Assembly (NCBI RefSeq): GCF_014117325.1
Contig: NZ_CP059732.1
Location: 8,755,501 to 8,819,500, forward strand
Direction of reading: 5' to 3'
Origin: Spirosoma foliorum
Lineage (GTDB): Bacteria > Bacteroidota > Bacteroidia > Cytophagales > Spirosomataceae
DNA: 64,000 bases
Part shown: positions 8,488 to 16,933 of the stretch, piece by piece
How the letters are laid out: each line of letters opens with the position of its first letter
How positions within the stretch are numbered: position 1 is the first letter of the stretch
Position numbers and translations under genes: made by a program
Notes under the pieces: generated by a model
What the model was told of the DNA's origin: nothing
Seen by the model: the letters and a program-made list of their open reading frames with translations, nothing else
The model's database searches: none

Positions 8488-9609
8488 ATGAAACCAATTC
8501 GTGTTCAAGGAGAAGAAATCACTTATATACGTGGCGTTCTTGATGATATTGCCACATACAAAAGTGAAATATTTGAAGGGATTACTTTTAATATTAAGGA
8601 GAATGGTGAAATTTGGGAATATGAATATCAAGAAGGCCACGCTAATGGCAAAGTCGCCCATTATACTAAGAATGGTAAAGTAATCTATATTGGTACTCAG
8701 CGTTTAGGAGCAGATAATGGATATCGATTAATTTATCAAAAGGCATACGGGTATTGGTTTTCTGTATACGACATGGGAGAACTAGTTGAGTTTATTGCGG
8801 TTGACAAAGAAGGTAAACGAAAAGAATATTCAAACATTAAAAAAGATAATTGGGGTACTTATTGCACCTATGATGACTGGCTAACTATGCGAGAATCTGA
8901 AGATACAAAGCCTTACTATGAAGGAGATTGGGACATTATCCCTTATTACAACCTGCAAAATGAACTCCGAACGAAAGTGATTCAAACCGATCAGCTTCCT
9001 TCTTCGGTTCGTTATGTGGCCGGGGCTGATGTGGCCTACAATGAACTTGAACGGCGAGTGGTAGCAGGGATAGTCGTGATGGATGCGCAAACTTTGGAAG
9101 TGGTAGATCAAGCATTGCATGAAGACGACGTCAACTTTCCTTATATTCCTGGTCTATTTTCCTTTCGGGAAGTGCCTCCATTAGTGGAAGCCTATAAAAA
9201 ACTCTCCATTAAACCAGACTTGATTGTTTGTGATGGTCATGGAATAGCCCACCCAAAAGGCGTGGGAATGGCTTGCCATTTAGGAATCGAATTAAATGTT
9301 CCCACGATTGGCTGCGCCAAAAGTCGGTTAGTAGGATTCTTTGAGCCTGTTGACCTTCAACGCGGTTCGTTTTCGCCCTTGATCTGGGATAGCCAGGCTG
9401 TAGGTATTGCCTTGCGGACGCAGGACGCTATCAATCCAGTATTTGTTTCGGTAGGCCACAAAGTGAGTCTTGAAACGGCCAGAGAATGGGTGCTTCGATT
9501 AACTCCTCAGTATCGCTTGCCCGAAACAACCCGTGCTGTTGATCAACTGGTGAATCGGGTAATGAAAGAGCGAACGGAGTTGAACCTATATTTTCCAGAT
9601 GAAAAATAA
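8488..9609 (+). CDS. YwqK-like antitoxin domain fused to endonuclease V
   Basis: The ATG at 8488 is chosen over an upstream TTG. Residues 1 to about 150 are MORN-like (FNIKENGEIWEYEYQEGHAN, then YTKNGKVIY), as in YwqK antitoxins. Residues about 155-373 are a full endonuclease V: GADVAY (D181), PYIPGLFSFRE (E228), VCDGHG (D249) and GCAKSRL (K278) carry the catalytic and binding positions known in the family, which cuts next to deoxyinosine or inosine. In Bacillus subtilis the deaminase toxin, YwqK and endonuclease V are separate adjacent genes (ywqJ, ywqK, ywqL); here the last two are one protein behind a decayed deaminase. The inferred role is to block the toxin and repair deaminated nucleic acid. 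It lacks a signal peptide, so it should be cytoplasmic. Confidence 0.85.
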   Translation: MKPIRVQGEEITYIRGVLDDIATYKSEIFEGITFNIKENGEIWEYEYQEGHANGKVAHYTKNGKVIYIGTQRLGADNGYRLIYQKAYGYWFSVYDMGELVEFIAVDKEGKRKEYSNIKKDNWGTYCTYDDWLTMRESEDTKPYYEGDWDIIPYYNLQNELRTKVIQTDQLPSSVRYVAGADVAYNELERRVVAGIVVMDAQTLEVVDQALHEDDVNFPYIPGLFSFREVPPLVEAYKKLSIKPDLIVCDGHGIAHPKGVGMACHLGIELNVPTIGCAKSRLVGFFEPVDLQRGSFSPLIWDSQAVGIALRTQDAINPVFVSVGHKVSLETAREWVLRLTPQYRLPETTRAVDQLVNRVMKERTELNLYFPDEK

Positions 9610-9677
9610 ATAATAAAACAATCCAAGAAATTGATCGAGGTTAGTGCTCTACTAACCTTTTCGCTTTTTACCTTCAA

Positions 9678-10121
9678 GCAGGTTCCACCGGAGAGGAAGG
9701 CATCTATGCTTATTACAACAATGGAGTGCAGCCCCCCAGCACCGTGGGCAAGCTGCAAGTGGTGCGCTACGAGAATCAGCAAGAGAAGGTAAAAGTAGTA
9801 CTGGTGGGAGGAGCTTCTGCCCCTGATGCAGCCAGTCTGCAAAGCAGCCTCAACCTAATCTATGGGCCATCGCAAACCCGTTGGGAGGTGACGGTCGATA
9901 CCTACTTGGCCACCGATTGGGATAGTGACAAAAACGGGTTGAACGCAGGCGACAATGCCAGCCTGAGTCAATACACTTCGGAGATGAACGCCTTGAAACG
10001 AGGCTATTTCCAGCAGAACAGTTCAGGAGTCGAACACCTATTATGTGTTTGTGGTAAGTGGTTTCTCCCCGGCTACGGTGCAGGGTTATATGCCCTGTGG
10101 GCGAGGAGTGGGTTTCATTAG
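9678..10121 (+). pseudogene. Front of an orphan zincin module, broken by a frameshift
   Basis: Similarity to the main gene starts abruptly at about 9678 (AGSTGEEGIYAYYNNGV) and runs in this frame to about 10021. One extra T relative to the deaminase copy (aacagttcagg versus aacagtcagg) then moves the rest into the frame of the following entry. There is no start codon at the module edge, no signal peptide and no ribosome binding site. It is the first part of an orphan toxin cassette. Confidence 0.7.
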
Positions 10122-11925
10122 CTCAGGCGGGAATGTGGCTCACACCTTGGCTCACGAGCTGGGGCATGGTGCTTTTGGCCTCGAGCACACTTTCGATGAG
10201 GTGCCACAAGGGAGTACCGATAACCTGATGGATTATGGGTCAGGGAATCGGCTGACTCATTGGCAGTGGCAACAGATTCAACATCCGGGCATCATCATCT
10301 CCTGGTTCGAGGATGCTGACGATGCCTTGTTTGCTGATGCGGCCCCTACTATCACCCAACCCCAAATCGACCTGCCCGACCAACCTGACTGGTTTACCCA
10401 AACTACCTATCAACTCCTCAATCAATACACACCCTACTACTCAGCTACCCCTGCCCAACCCAAAACATTCATTACTACCGACAAGCAGAAGTTCACTGCT
10501 CAGGTCTACAGCTATAATTCGGGTCAGACGCTCTACTTCGAGTGGCAGGATGTTTCCTACTGGTACATCAATGGTCGGTGGGTTCTCTCCACTCGCAACT
10601 TAGCCACCGAACAGTTTTACTATTACGATAAAACTCAGCAGAAACTCATCAAATTCAACCCCAAGGGGTCGGAGTCCTTTGCTGAGGTAATGAATCGGCT
10701 GGGTCCGGGCCTGACCCGTTTTGCCGATGTGTGGCAGGGCGTGGTGTTAGGCACAGGTGGTGGCTTGCTGGCGGCTTCGGGGTCGATCTACCTGTTGATT
10801 GCCGATTTAAGTATCGGGGTGGGCACGGCTCATATCGATGCGTATCGGGCAGAGATTTCCCAGTTAGATGGCGGTCAGGAGTTTCTGGATGTGTACGACG
10901 ATGTGAACGTAGCATTGCTGGTTTTTGCCGTCAGCAACGCTACGGTAAAGGGGGCACAAGCGGTAGCCCGGTTGGAGTCGGTACAGAGTCGTTTTGCTCA
11001 GGTGGTGAGTAAAATTCAATCGAGTAACCCGGCTTTGTGGGCTAAGGTGAGTGGTAAATGGGGCAGTTTGAGTGCTGGTTTATCCGAGCGAGCCAGTGGA
11101 GTGAGTGCCCGAGCAAAGGAGGCTTACGACACGTATGTGGCCAAATTCAAGGCAATATCCCAGAAAGTGGGGTTGGGAATAGATGTAGATTTAATTAATA
11201 CATTTAAGAAGCGCTTAGTTATACGCTTGCAGAATACTACAGACTTTACATTGAGACATACAGATGATCAAATATTACAGATTATTAACAAGGGGAGAGA
11301 ACTTAATCTTGCTGATAATGTAATTGACGATTTACTGTTTATTAGTTGTAGAGATGCTAAGCCAATTGATGCGGCACAGGTTATTCAGCAGATGGATAAT
11401 TACGTCACCATTGTTTTGAAACGAGGTTATCCTTATAAATTTACTGACCTGTCTCAGTTTAATGCTTTTAAAACAGAACTTAAAACAGGCTTAAATGCTA
11501 TTGGAGTATCAACATCTGATGTAAGAATACAAGGGTCAGCATTAAGAACACCTGATGCAAATGACGTAGACTTGGCAGCAATTATAACTGATATAGATTT
11601 TGATAATTTTTTAGTAAATAGATTTACGAATAGAATCACGAAAAACGGAACTCCAATTGATTTATCAGGGCAAACTAAGCAACAACTAGTAGACATTGCA
11701 AATGATTACAATTCTAACCCTAATCTGTACAATAATCAATGCAAGAGCTTTTCTAAAGCGATGCTGGAACGCAAAGCTAGTGCTTACTCAAGCGATAAAA
11801 TTATACCTGGCTTCAAAGAGCTATATACATCCCTTAAAAGTGATTACCCTAATTTGAATATTGAAAATATTACTATCCAGACATCGGGAGGAACATTTGA
11901 TTTACAACCGTATATGAATTTATGA
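10045..11925 (+). CDS. Orphan zincin module with nucleotidyltransferase-like toxin tail
   Basis: This continues the broken cassette that begins at 9678. It carries HELGHGAFGLEH and the HPGIIISWF junction near 10317. A tail follows: a Tyr/Gln-rich stretch, a Gly/Ala-rich hydrophobic linker (about 10690-11150), then an AT-rich C-terminus from about 11190. That end contains VRIQGSALRTPDANDVDLAA, fitting the G-S-x(n)-D-x-D signature of nucleotidyltransferase-fold enzymes, which can act as toxins by adding nucleotides to tRNA or proteins. The exact target is unknown. The stop overlaps the next start as ATGA. The copy looks silent, since it lacks both a secretion signal and an intact front. Confidence 0.7.
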   Translation: MFVVSGFSPATVQGYMPCGRGVGFISSGGNVAHTLAHELGHGAFGLEHTFDEVPQGSTDNLMDYGSGNRLTHWQWQQIQHPGIIISWFEDADDALFADAAPTITQPQIDLPDQPDWFTQTTYQLLNQYTPYYSATPAQPKTFITTDKQKFTAQVYSYNSGQTLYFEWQDVSYWYINGRWVLSTRNLATEQFYYYDKTQQKLIKFNPKGSESFAEVMNRLGPGLTRFADVWQGVVLGTGGGLLAASGSIYLLIADLSIGVGTAHIDAYRAEISQLDGGQEFLDVYDDVNVALLVFAVSNATVKGAQAVARLESVQSRFAQVVSKIQSSNPALWAKVSGKWGSLSAGLSERASGVSARAKEAYDTYVAKFKAISQKVGLGIDVDLINTFKKRLVIRLQNTTDFTLRHTDDQILQIINKGRELNLADNVIDDLLFISCRDAKPIDAAQVIQQMDNYVTIVLKRGYPYKFTDLSQFNAFKTELKTGLNAIGVSTSDVRIQGSALRTPDANDVDLAAIITDIDFDNFLVNRFTNRITKNGTPIDLSGQTKQQLVDIANDYNSNPNLYNNQCKSFSKAMLERKASAYSSDKIIPGFKELYTSLKSDYPNLNIENITIQTSGGTFDLQPYMNL

Positions 11926-12272
11926 TTAACATAGAAATTGCCATATATGGCTCTATTCAAGGAAAAGGAATGGAAGATATTTTCTCTTCTTTGGTAACAA
12001 TTTTTGACAAAGAGAATATGTCTTTGATCGAAAAAAAAGATGTATTACTATATAGAGATACTTTCATGGAATTTTCAATTGAAAAATTTCATGAAAATGA
12101 CTTTTACTTTTCAGGTAGATATTATAAAGACGAAAGTAGTTTACTATCAATACTATTTAATATTTCTCAGAAACTAAATGAAGAAGATATTAGGAGTTCT
12201 TTTGATTATCAGTTAGAAGATAAAGAAGGCAATATTTTATCCGTAGAAAAGAGATTTATACCTCATCTCTGA
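11922..12272 (+). CDS. Putative immunity protein for the nucleotidyltransferase-like tail
   Basis: This 116-residue protein starts within the toxin stop (ATGA), indicating coupled translation. It is AT-rich, has no signal peptide and alternates hydrophobic with acidic or aromatic residues (FMEFSIEKFHENDFYFSGRY). I do not recognise the family. Size, overlap and matching base composition support an immunity role for the tail ending at 11925; that role is inferred. Confidence 0.6.
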   Translation: MINIEIAIYGSIQGKGMEDIFSSLVTIFDKENMSLIEKKDVLLYRDTFMEFSIEKFHENDFYFSGRYYKDESSLLSILFNISQKLNEEDIRSSFDYQLEDKEGNILSVEKRFIPHL

Positions 12273-12353
12273 ATGAGGTAAGCGTAACATTGCTGGTTTT
12301 CGCCCCTGGGCAACAGCTATTTTCAGGGGGCTGGGCTCATCAAACTGCCTTTC

Positions 12354-13877
12354 ATGAACAATGTGAAGGTGGGTGTTAGCTTCGAGCGCATCAAGGTCAG
12401 CGAAGGGGGCTGTGTGGTGGATGGGCAGGTAAAGGTGAGTGGGGTGGATGTGGCCCTGCCGGATGCCGAACTGCGAGCCAAAGTACAGGCGACCTACAAC
12501 AGCCTGGCTGCGGGCATCGATGCGGCTACCGCCCTGATTAAAACCCCCACCGAGTTGATGGGCGAAACCCGCCAGCGAGCCACCGAGTTGCTGGCCGATC
12601 TGAAGGGGCAGGCTCCTAGCGCGGCACAGCAGCAAAAGCTGGCCGAACTGGCCAAAGTAGCCGAAGCGGGTCGAGCCGCCTTCCAGCGTCGATTGGACCG
12701 GTACGTCCAGGAAGCGGGGTCTACGGCCAGTCCGGCGGTACTGGCTGCCCTGGCCGACTGGCAGGCCCAACTCACAGCGGTACAGACTGCTCTAGGTGTA
12801 GCCAAAAATGCCAGCACCAATGGGTCCACCATGGGCCTGAGTGATGCGTTGACGGTGTTGACGACTCAGACCATCGAGCAGACCTACCTGAGTGTGCAGA
12901 AGCTGGTGGAAGGGCCGTCGGGCTCGGACCTGGCTAATGTGGATTTGAGCAAAGGGGTAGTGGTGTTCGGTCCCGGTCCCGGCGTGGATGGGGGAACATT
13001 CGATAACTGGAATTCGACTCAGGCGGCCTGGGCGTCTCGGTATCAGAGTCTGGGCAGTGGTTACCGGGTAGGCTGGCAGGAGTTGCCCACCCAGACGATT
13101 CGTCAGGTGAGTGCCCATCTGGAGCAGGCGGCTGGTATCACACCCGATAAGATCAGTTTCTATGGGGTTGGCAAAACACCCCTCAAAGCTACGCTAAGTG
13201 GCAACAGCTGGACGATTGATCTTCCGGCAGGCAGTGAAGGTGGGGAAGGCATTTATGCCTACTACAACAATGGGGTGCAGACACCCACCACCGTGGGCAA
13301 GCTGCAAGTGGTGCGTTACGAGAATCAGCAGGAGAAAGTAAAGGTGATTGCTGTAGGGGGCGTAAGTGTGCCCGATGCCAGCAGTTTACGCGACCAACTC
13401 AATCAAATCTATGGCCCCTCCCAGACCGCTTGGACGGTCGAGACGGACTCCTATGCTGCGAATGGTTTAGTGCCTTCAGCAGGATTTACCATGGAAGATC
13501 GGGCGTTTCTGAGTCAGTATACCGCTGAAATGAACGCCTTACGCAAGGCCTATTTTAACGACCATACCCGCGAATCCGATACGTACTATGTCTTTTTAAT
13601 CCCGGGATTTAATCCCTTGACCGTTCAGGGCTACATGCCGCGGGGGAGTCGGGTGGGTTTTGTGCGTGGGGGAAGCGATGTGGCACGGACGCTGGCTCAT
13701 GAGTTGGGTCATGGGGCCTTTGGCCTGGAACACACCTTCGATGAAGTTCCTCAGGGCAGCACCGACAACCTGATGGATTACGGCACGGCCAAGCGAACTA
13801 CCCACTGGCAGTGGCAACAGATTCAACATCCGGGCATCATCATCTCCTGGTTCGATGAAGCGTATGAAGCTTTATAG
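12354..13877 (+). CDS. Orphan zincin module without a toxin tail
   Basis: Similarity to the main gene starts near 12303, and the frame's first ATG is 12354 (MNNVKVGVSF). It matches the main copy through the helical linker and the beta-rich part. Between about 13340 and 13700 it diverges (TAWTVETDSYAANG, GSRVGFVRGGSDVART) and then returns to near identity over HELGHGAFGLEHTF and HPGIIISWF. It stops nine residues later (DEAYEAL), so it has neither secretion signal nor toxin. It could be a 3-prime truncation, a spent donor or a recombination reservoir. The divergent block between near-identical blocks suggests gene conversion among the copies. Confidence 0.7.
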   Translation: MNNVKVGVSFERIKVSEGGCVVDGQVKVSGVDVALPDAELRAKVQATYNSLAAGIDAATALIKTPTELMGETRQRATELLADLKGQAPSAAQQQKLAELAKVAEAGRAAFQRRLDRYVQEAGSTASPAVLAALADWQAQLTAVQTALGVAKNASTNGSTMGLSDALTVLTTQTIEQTYLSVQKLVEGPSGSDLANVDLSKGVVVFGPGPGVDGGTFDNWNSTQAAWASRYQSLGSGYRVGWQELPTQTIRQVSAHLEQAAGITPDKISFYGVGKTPLKATLSGNSWTIDLPAGSEGGEGIYAYYNNGVQTPTTVGKLQVVRYENQQEKVKVIAVGGVSVPDASSLRDQLNQIYGPSQTAWTVETDSYAANGLVPSAGFTMEDRAFLSQYTAEMNALRKAYFNDHTRESDTYYVFLIPGFNPLTVQGYMPRGSRVGFVRGGSDVARTLAHELGHGAFGLEHTFDEVPQGSTDNLMDYGTAKRTTHWQWQQIQHPGIIISWFDEAYEAL

Positions 13878-14060
13878 GCCAATGCTGATGTACCCTTGAT
13901 CAACTCATACTCACTAGTCTGATCTAATTGGCTAAAGCAACCACATTCTAATAGTTATAGATTAATTTTGTAACTACAAATAATAAAATAATCTTAAAAT
14001 ATATATTCAAATATAAAATATAAGTATATTTAAATTTTAAGCTTATAATTTTCCCTTATT

Positions 14061-15545
14061 ATGAATCGTACTTCTACATTAGCTCTTACTCTGTTTTGGA
14101 TAGGTGGATTATGGCTAGGTATATTCTCTTGTGCCAAAAAGGCAGATCCAGTGCCGATACCCACGGCAGGGTTTAGCTACTCCTCTACCGGTAACGGCTC
14201 TTTCAGTTTCACTGACGAAGCTAAAAACGCTGACACTTACACTTGGGATTTCGGTGATGCTTCCAGTCCTTCCATTGACCGTAATCCAGTTCATATGTTT
14301 GCTAAGAATGGTACTTACCGTGTAACCCAGACGGTAAAAAACGAAAGTGGTAGCAACGCCATAAGTAAAGATGTGTTTGTGTCCAGCTTCGCTAGTCCCG
14401 TGGCGCAATTTTCGGTAGTACAGGGAGTCGATGGGGGAATTACGTTCACTAATACAAGCCTCAATGCTGATACCTACCTTTGGGACTTTGGCGACGGAAC
14501 CACTTCTACCGACAAGGTTCCATCCTCCAAAACATACACTAAAAATGGGCCTGTAACTATTTCGCTCACTGCTACAGGCAAGGGCGGTACCAACAAAACG
14601 ACATTGAATGTCGATATCAACACCATTAAACCCATAGCTGACTTTATGTGGAGCGAGACAGGCGGTACAGTAACGTTTACGAATACCTCGAAAAATGCGA
14701 ATACCTATACCTGGGATTTTGGCGATGGAAAAACGTCTTCTGAAGTAACCCCAAAATATGCCTACGCAAAAAATGGGAAATACACAGTTGTACTGACAGC
14801 TACCAATCAGACTAACTCTGTCAAAACTAGTAAAGAAATTAGTGTAGCAGGTCTTGCCAGTCTGGCTTTCGATGGTTGTGCTGTGTTGGGAGTCAAAACA
14901 CAGGTAGCAGTAATAGCTGTTACCTACGATACCCAAGGTCGCCCATTAACCATAAAGGATGGTTTAGCACAGGAATTTAGTATCACGTATAAATCAATGA
15001 CTCAAATTGATAAAATAACGTTGAAGACCTCTCCTTTCGATGTTATTCATGAATATACTTACACTAATGGCGCAGTGACGGGCATTGTTAAAAAGAGCAG
15101 CTCATCAGGGACAATTTTGGGCAATTATGCTATCTCCTACACGAATGGGGAGATGACAAAAATTAATTATACTCCTACCCAAACCAATCAGAGCTACACT
15201 GTGAATATGTCTTATGGAGCTAATCGTAACGTTTCGAAAGTTACTATTGTAAGTTTGGGTAAAGAGACAGTTCAAAGGCAATACACTGCTTTTGACGACA
15301 AGGTAAATGTGTATGCCCGAGGAGATATCTTCCGTGATCTTTTCCCTGTAGTCAACACATACTATGAGTTTCTTTGTACCAATAATCCAACAGCTGGAAA
15401 ATACCCCTACTCGGGCGATGAGCTGAAAGATTTTACCATTCAGTATAAGGAATACAATGCAAAAAACCAGCCTACCATTTCTGTCTTGTCAGATGGCCCA
15501 TCCAGTAGCGTTACCAACACCATGACTTACGATTGCTCTAAGTAG
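14061..15545 (+). CDS. PKD-repeat lipoprotein
   Basis: The 494-residue protein begins with a lipoprotein signal (LWLGIFSC), so it should be lipid-anchored in the envelope. Three PKD domains follow at about residues 35-115, 115-195 and 195-275; each carries a YTWDFGD-type motif (TYTWDFGDAS, TYLWDFGDGT, TYTWDFGDGK). The last roughly 220 residues have a repeating TYDTQGRPLTIKDG / YTYTNGAV / ISYTNGEMTK pattern typical of surface beta-repeat lipoproteins. A very AT-rich stretch (about 13970-14050) precedes it. The ligand is unknown; PKD domains commonly mediate glycan or protein contacts. Confidence 0.85.
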   Translation: MNRTSTLALTLFWIGGLWLGIFSCAKKADPVPIPTAGFSYSSTGNGSFSFTDEAKNADTYTWDFGDASSPSIDRNPVHMFAKNGTYRVTQTVKNESGSNAISKDVFVSSFASPVAQFSVVQGVDGGITFTNTSLNADTYLWDFGDGTTSTDKVPSSKTYTKNGPVTISLTATGKGGTNKTTLNVDINTIKPIADFMWSETGGTVTFTNTSKNANTYTWDFGDGKTSSEVTPKYAYAKNGKYTVVLTATNQTNSVKTSKEISVAGLASLAFDGCAVLGVKTQVAVIAVTYDTQGRPLTIKDGLAQEFSITYKSMTQIDKITLKTSPFDVIHEYTYTNGAVTGIVKKSSSSGTILGNYAISYTNGEMTKINYTPTQTNQSYTVNMSYGANRNVSKVTIVSLGKETVQRQYTAFDDKVNVYARGDIFRDLFPVVNTYYEFLCTNNPTAGKYPYSGDELKDFTIQYKEYNAKNQPTISVLSDGPSSSVTNTMTYDCSK

Positions 15546-15598
15546 GGGATAACCGTAGATTTCTCGGAGCCAGCTAATGGAGTTTCAAAGAACTAATT

Positions 15599-15642
15599 AG
15601 GGGAGTAGCCGACATTTCGTACGAAATGTCGGCTACTCCCCT
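15599..15642. terminator. Perfect 22-bp palindrome after the PKD gene
   Basis: The arms aggggagtagccgacatttc... and their exact complement meet with no loop at the centre (cgt/acg). The hairpin lies about 55 nt after the PKD stop and about 260 nt from the end of the converging gene. No strong T run follows, so it may be a bidirectional terminator or a repeat. The rest of 15650-15900 shows nothing. Confidence 0.6.
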
Positions 15643-15900
15643 GATTAGTGTAATATCAGTCCAACTTAGGCCAACAGAGCGATTTATTTGAGTCCTGGTG
15701 CTATAAAACTCTTCGTTCCTAAATAGGCGATTGAGTTGGTAAGTCTAACCTGCGTGATTGATGAAAAAGATAATTTGTTTCAAAGTAACAGCAGTAGTTT
15801 CGACTAGTAGCAATAGTGTAAACTTAAATACTTAATACTCACAAAGTCTGGTTAACATTTATGTCTGTTACTAGATTTTATTTATGATTTAGCTAATTTC

Positions 15901-16851
15901 TTAGTAGATATCATTTCGCATTCGATAATCCGTATGGGCTGTAAACCAATCACGAACAGTAGCCAGGGTCTGGATATAAGCCTCGTTTGTTGCTGGTAAA
16001 CTAGACTCACCAAACTCGTCGACCTGTATTGGGTAATCGACTATAAATGGAGCCAAAGATATCATTAACTGATAAGCGCAGTTAATACGAGCAGTAGGCG
16101 TAGCACCCTCACAATTGCTTTCGTTACTGTACAACTTCGTAACCAATACATCAACTATTTCTTTCTGACGCGTATAGAGCAGATCGGTCAGCGCGAATAC
16201 CATAAAATTACTATTGACTACTTGACCCTTCAGCTTACTCACGAGTTGCCCCCGAAGGGCTGCATCGCCGAGACGAACTAAGGCTAGACGAATGGATTGA
16301 CTAGTTGCGGCATCCAAACCAGGAGCAGTCAATAGTAACGACAGTCGACTTCGATCTGATTGATCTCCAATGAATCCTAAGAGTCGACATACTTCACTCA
16401 GGTTTTTTTGGCCTGATCGAAGTAATAATCTGATTCGCTGTACGACAACTGGAGTGAAAGTCTGCCGATTAACTTGTCTTAGTGCCGATGACACCGAACG
16501 AATGATGGTTGACTCATTGTCAGTTAATCCAGCTGTGAGTAGACTAAGAGCCTGCTGTTTTCCAGTTGTGTCGATAACTCGCTGACTTAGATAGGCCAGC
16601 GTTCTATAGGCCGCTTGCCTTACTCGGGTTAGGGTATCGCGAGTGGCGGGCTGGAGTTCGACTAAGGCAATTGGAGCCTGTCCAGGAAGTAGCAATGGCC
16701 GCATATCAATCGATGTCGATCTATCAGCACGAGCACTGTCTAAAATCTGTTTCACTAAACTGACGGGCTGGGAAAAACAATTGGTTGAACTTATAAACAG
16801 GAGACTAGCCAATGCGAGTTGGCTCCCAAAAATACAGGTAATACGTTTCAT
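15901..16851 (-). CDS. Exported HEAT-like repeat protein
   Basis: The frame opens at 16878, but the Met at 16851 (MKRITCIFGS) starts a normal signal peptide (LALASLLFISSTNCFSQ). The mature part, about 290 residues, is almost all helical with repeated Leu/Arg-rich units (RVRQAAYRTLAYLSQ, ALSLLTAGLTDNE, IRLALVRLGDAALRGQLV), resembling HEAT or armadillo repeats. That suggests a periplasmic scaffold rather than an enzyme. It lies downstream of and in the same direction as the TIG lipoprotein with about an 80-nt gap, so they may be cotranscribed. No specific family is recognised. Confidence 0.65.
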   Translation of the reverse strand: MKRITCIFGSQLALASLLFISSTNCFSQPVSLVKQILDSARADRSTSIDMRPLLLPGQAPIALVELQPATRDTLTRVRQAAYRTLAYLSQRVIDTTGKQQALSLLTAGLTDNESTIIRSVSSALRQVNRQTFTPVVVQRIRLLLRSGQKNLSEVCRLLGFIGDQSDRSRLSLLLTAPGLDAATSQSIRLALVRLGDAALRGQLVSKLKGQVVNSNFMVFALTDLLYTRQKEIVDVLVTKLYSNESNCEGATPTARINCAYQLMISLAPFIVDYPIQVDEFGESSLPATNEAYIQTLATVRDWFTAHTDYRMRNDIY

Positions 16852-16933
16852 CAATCGGAGAAATAAAAACAAGGTCATTCAGGAATTACTTGCAGTCATA
16901 CGTGAGCTAGTACTAACAGCAACTTGGTCTATT

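Noticed and set aside
14115..14936. Minus-strand open frame of 273 codons opposite the PKD repeats
   Set aside because: It mirrors the three PKD domains and has no recognisable domain or start signal.
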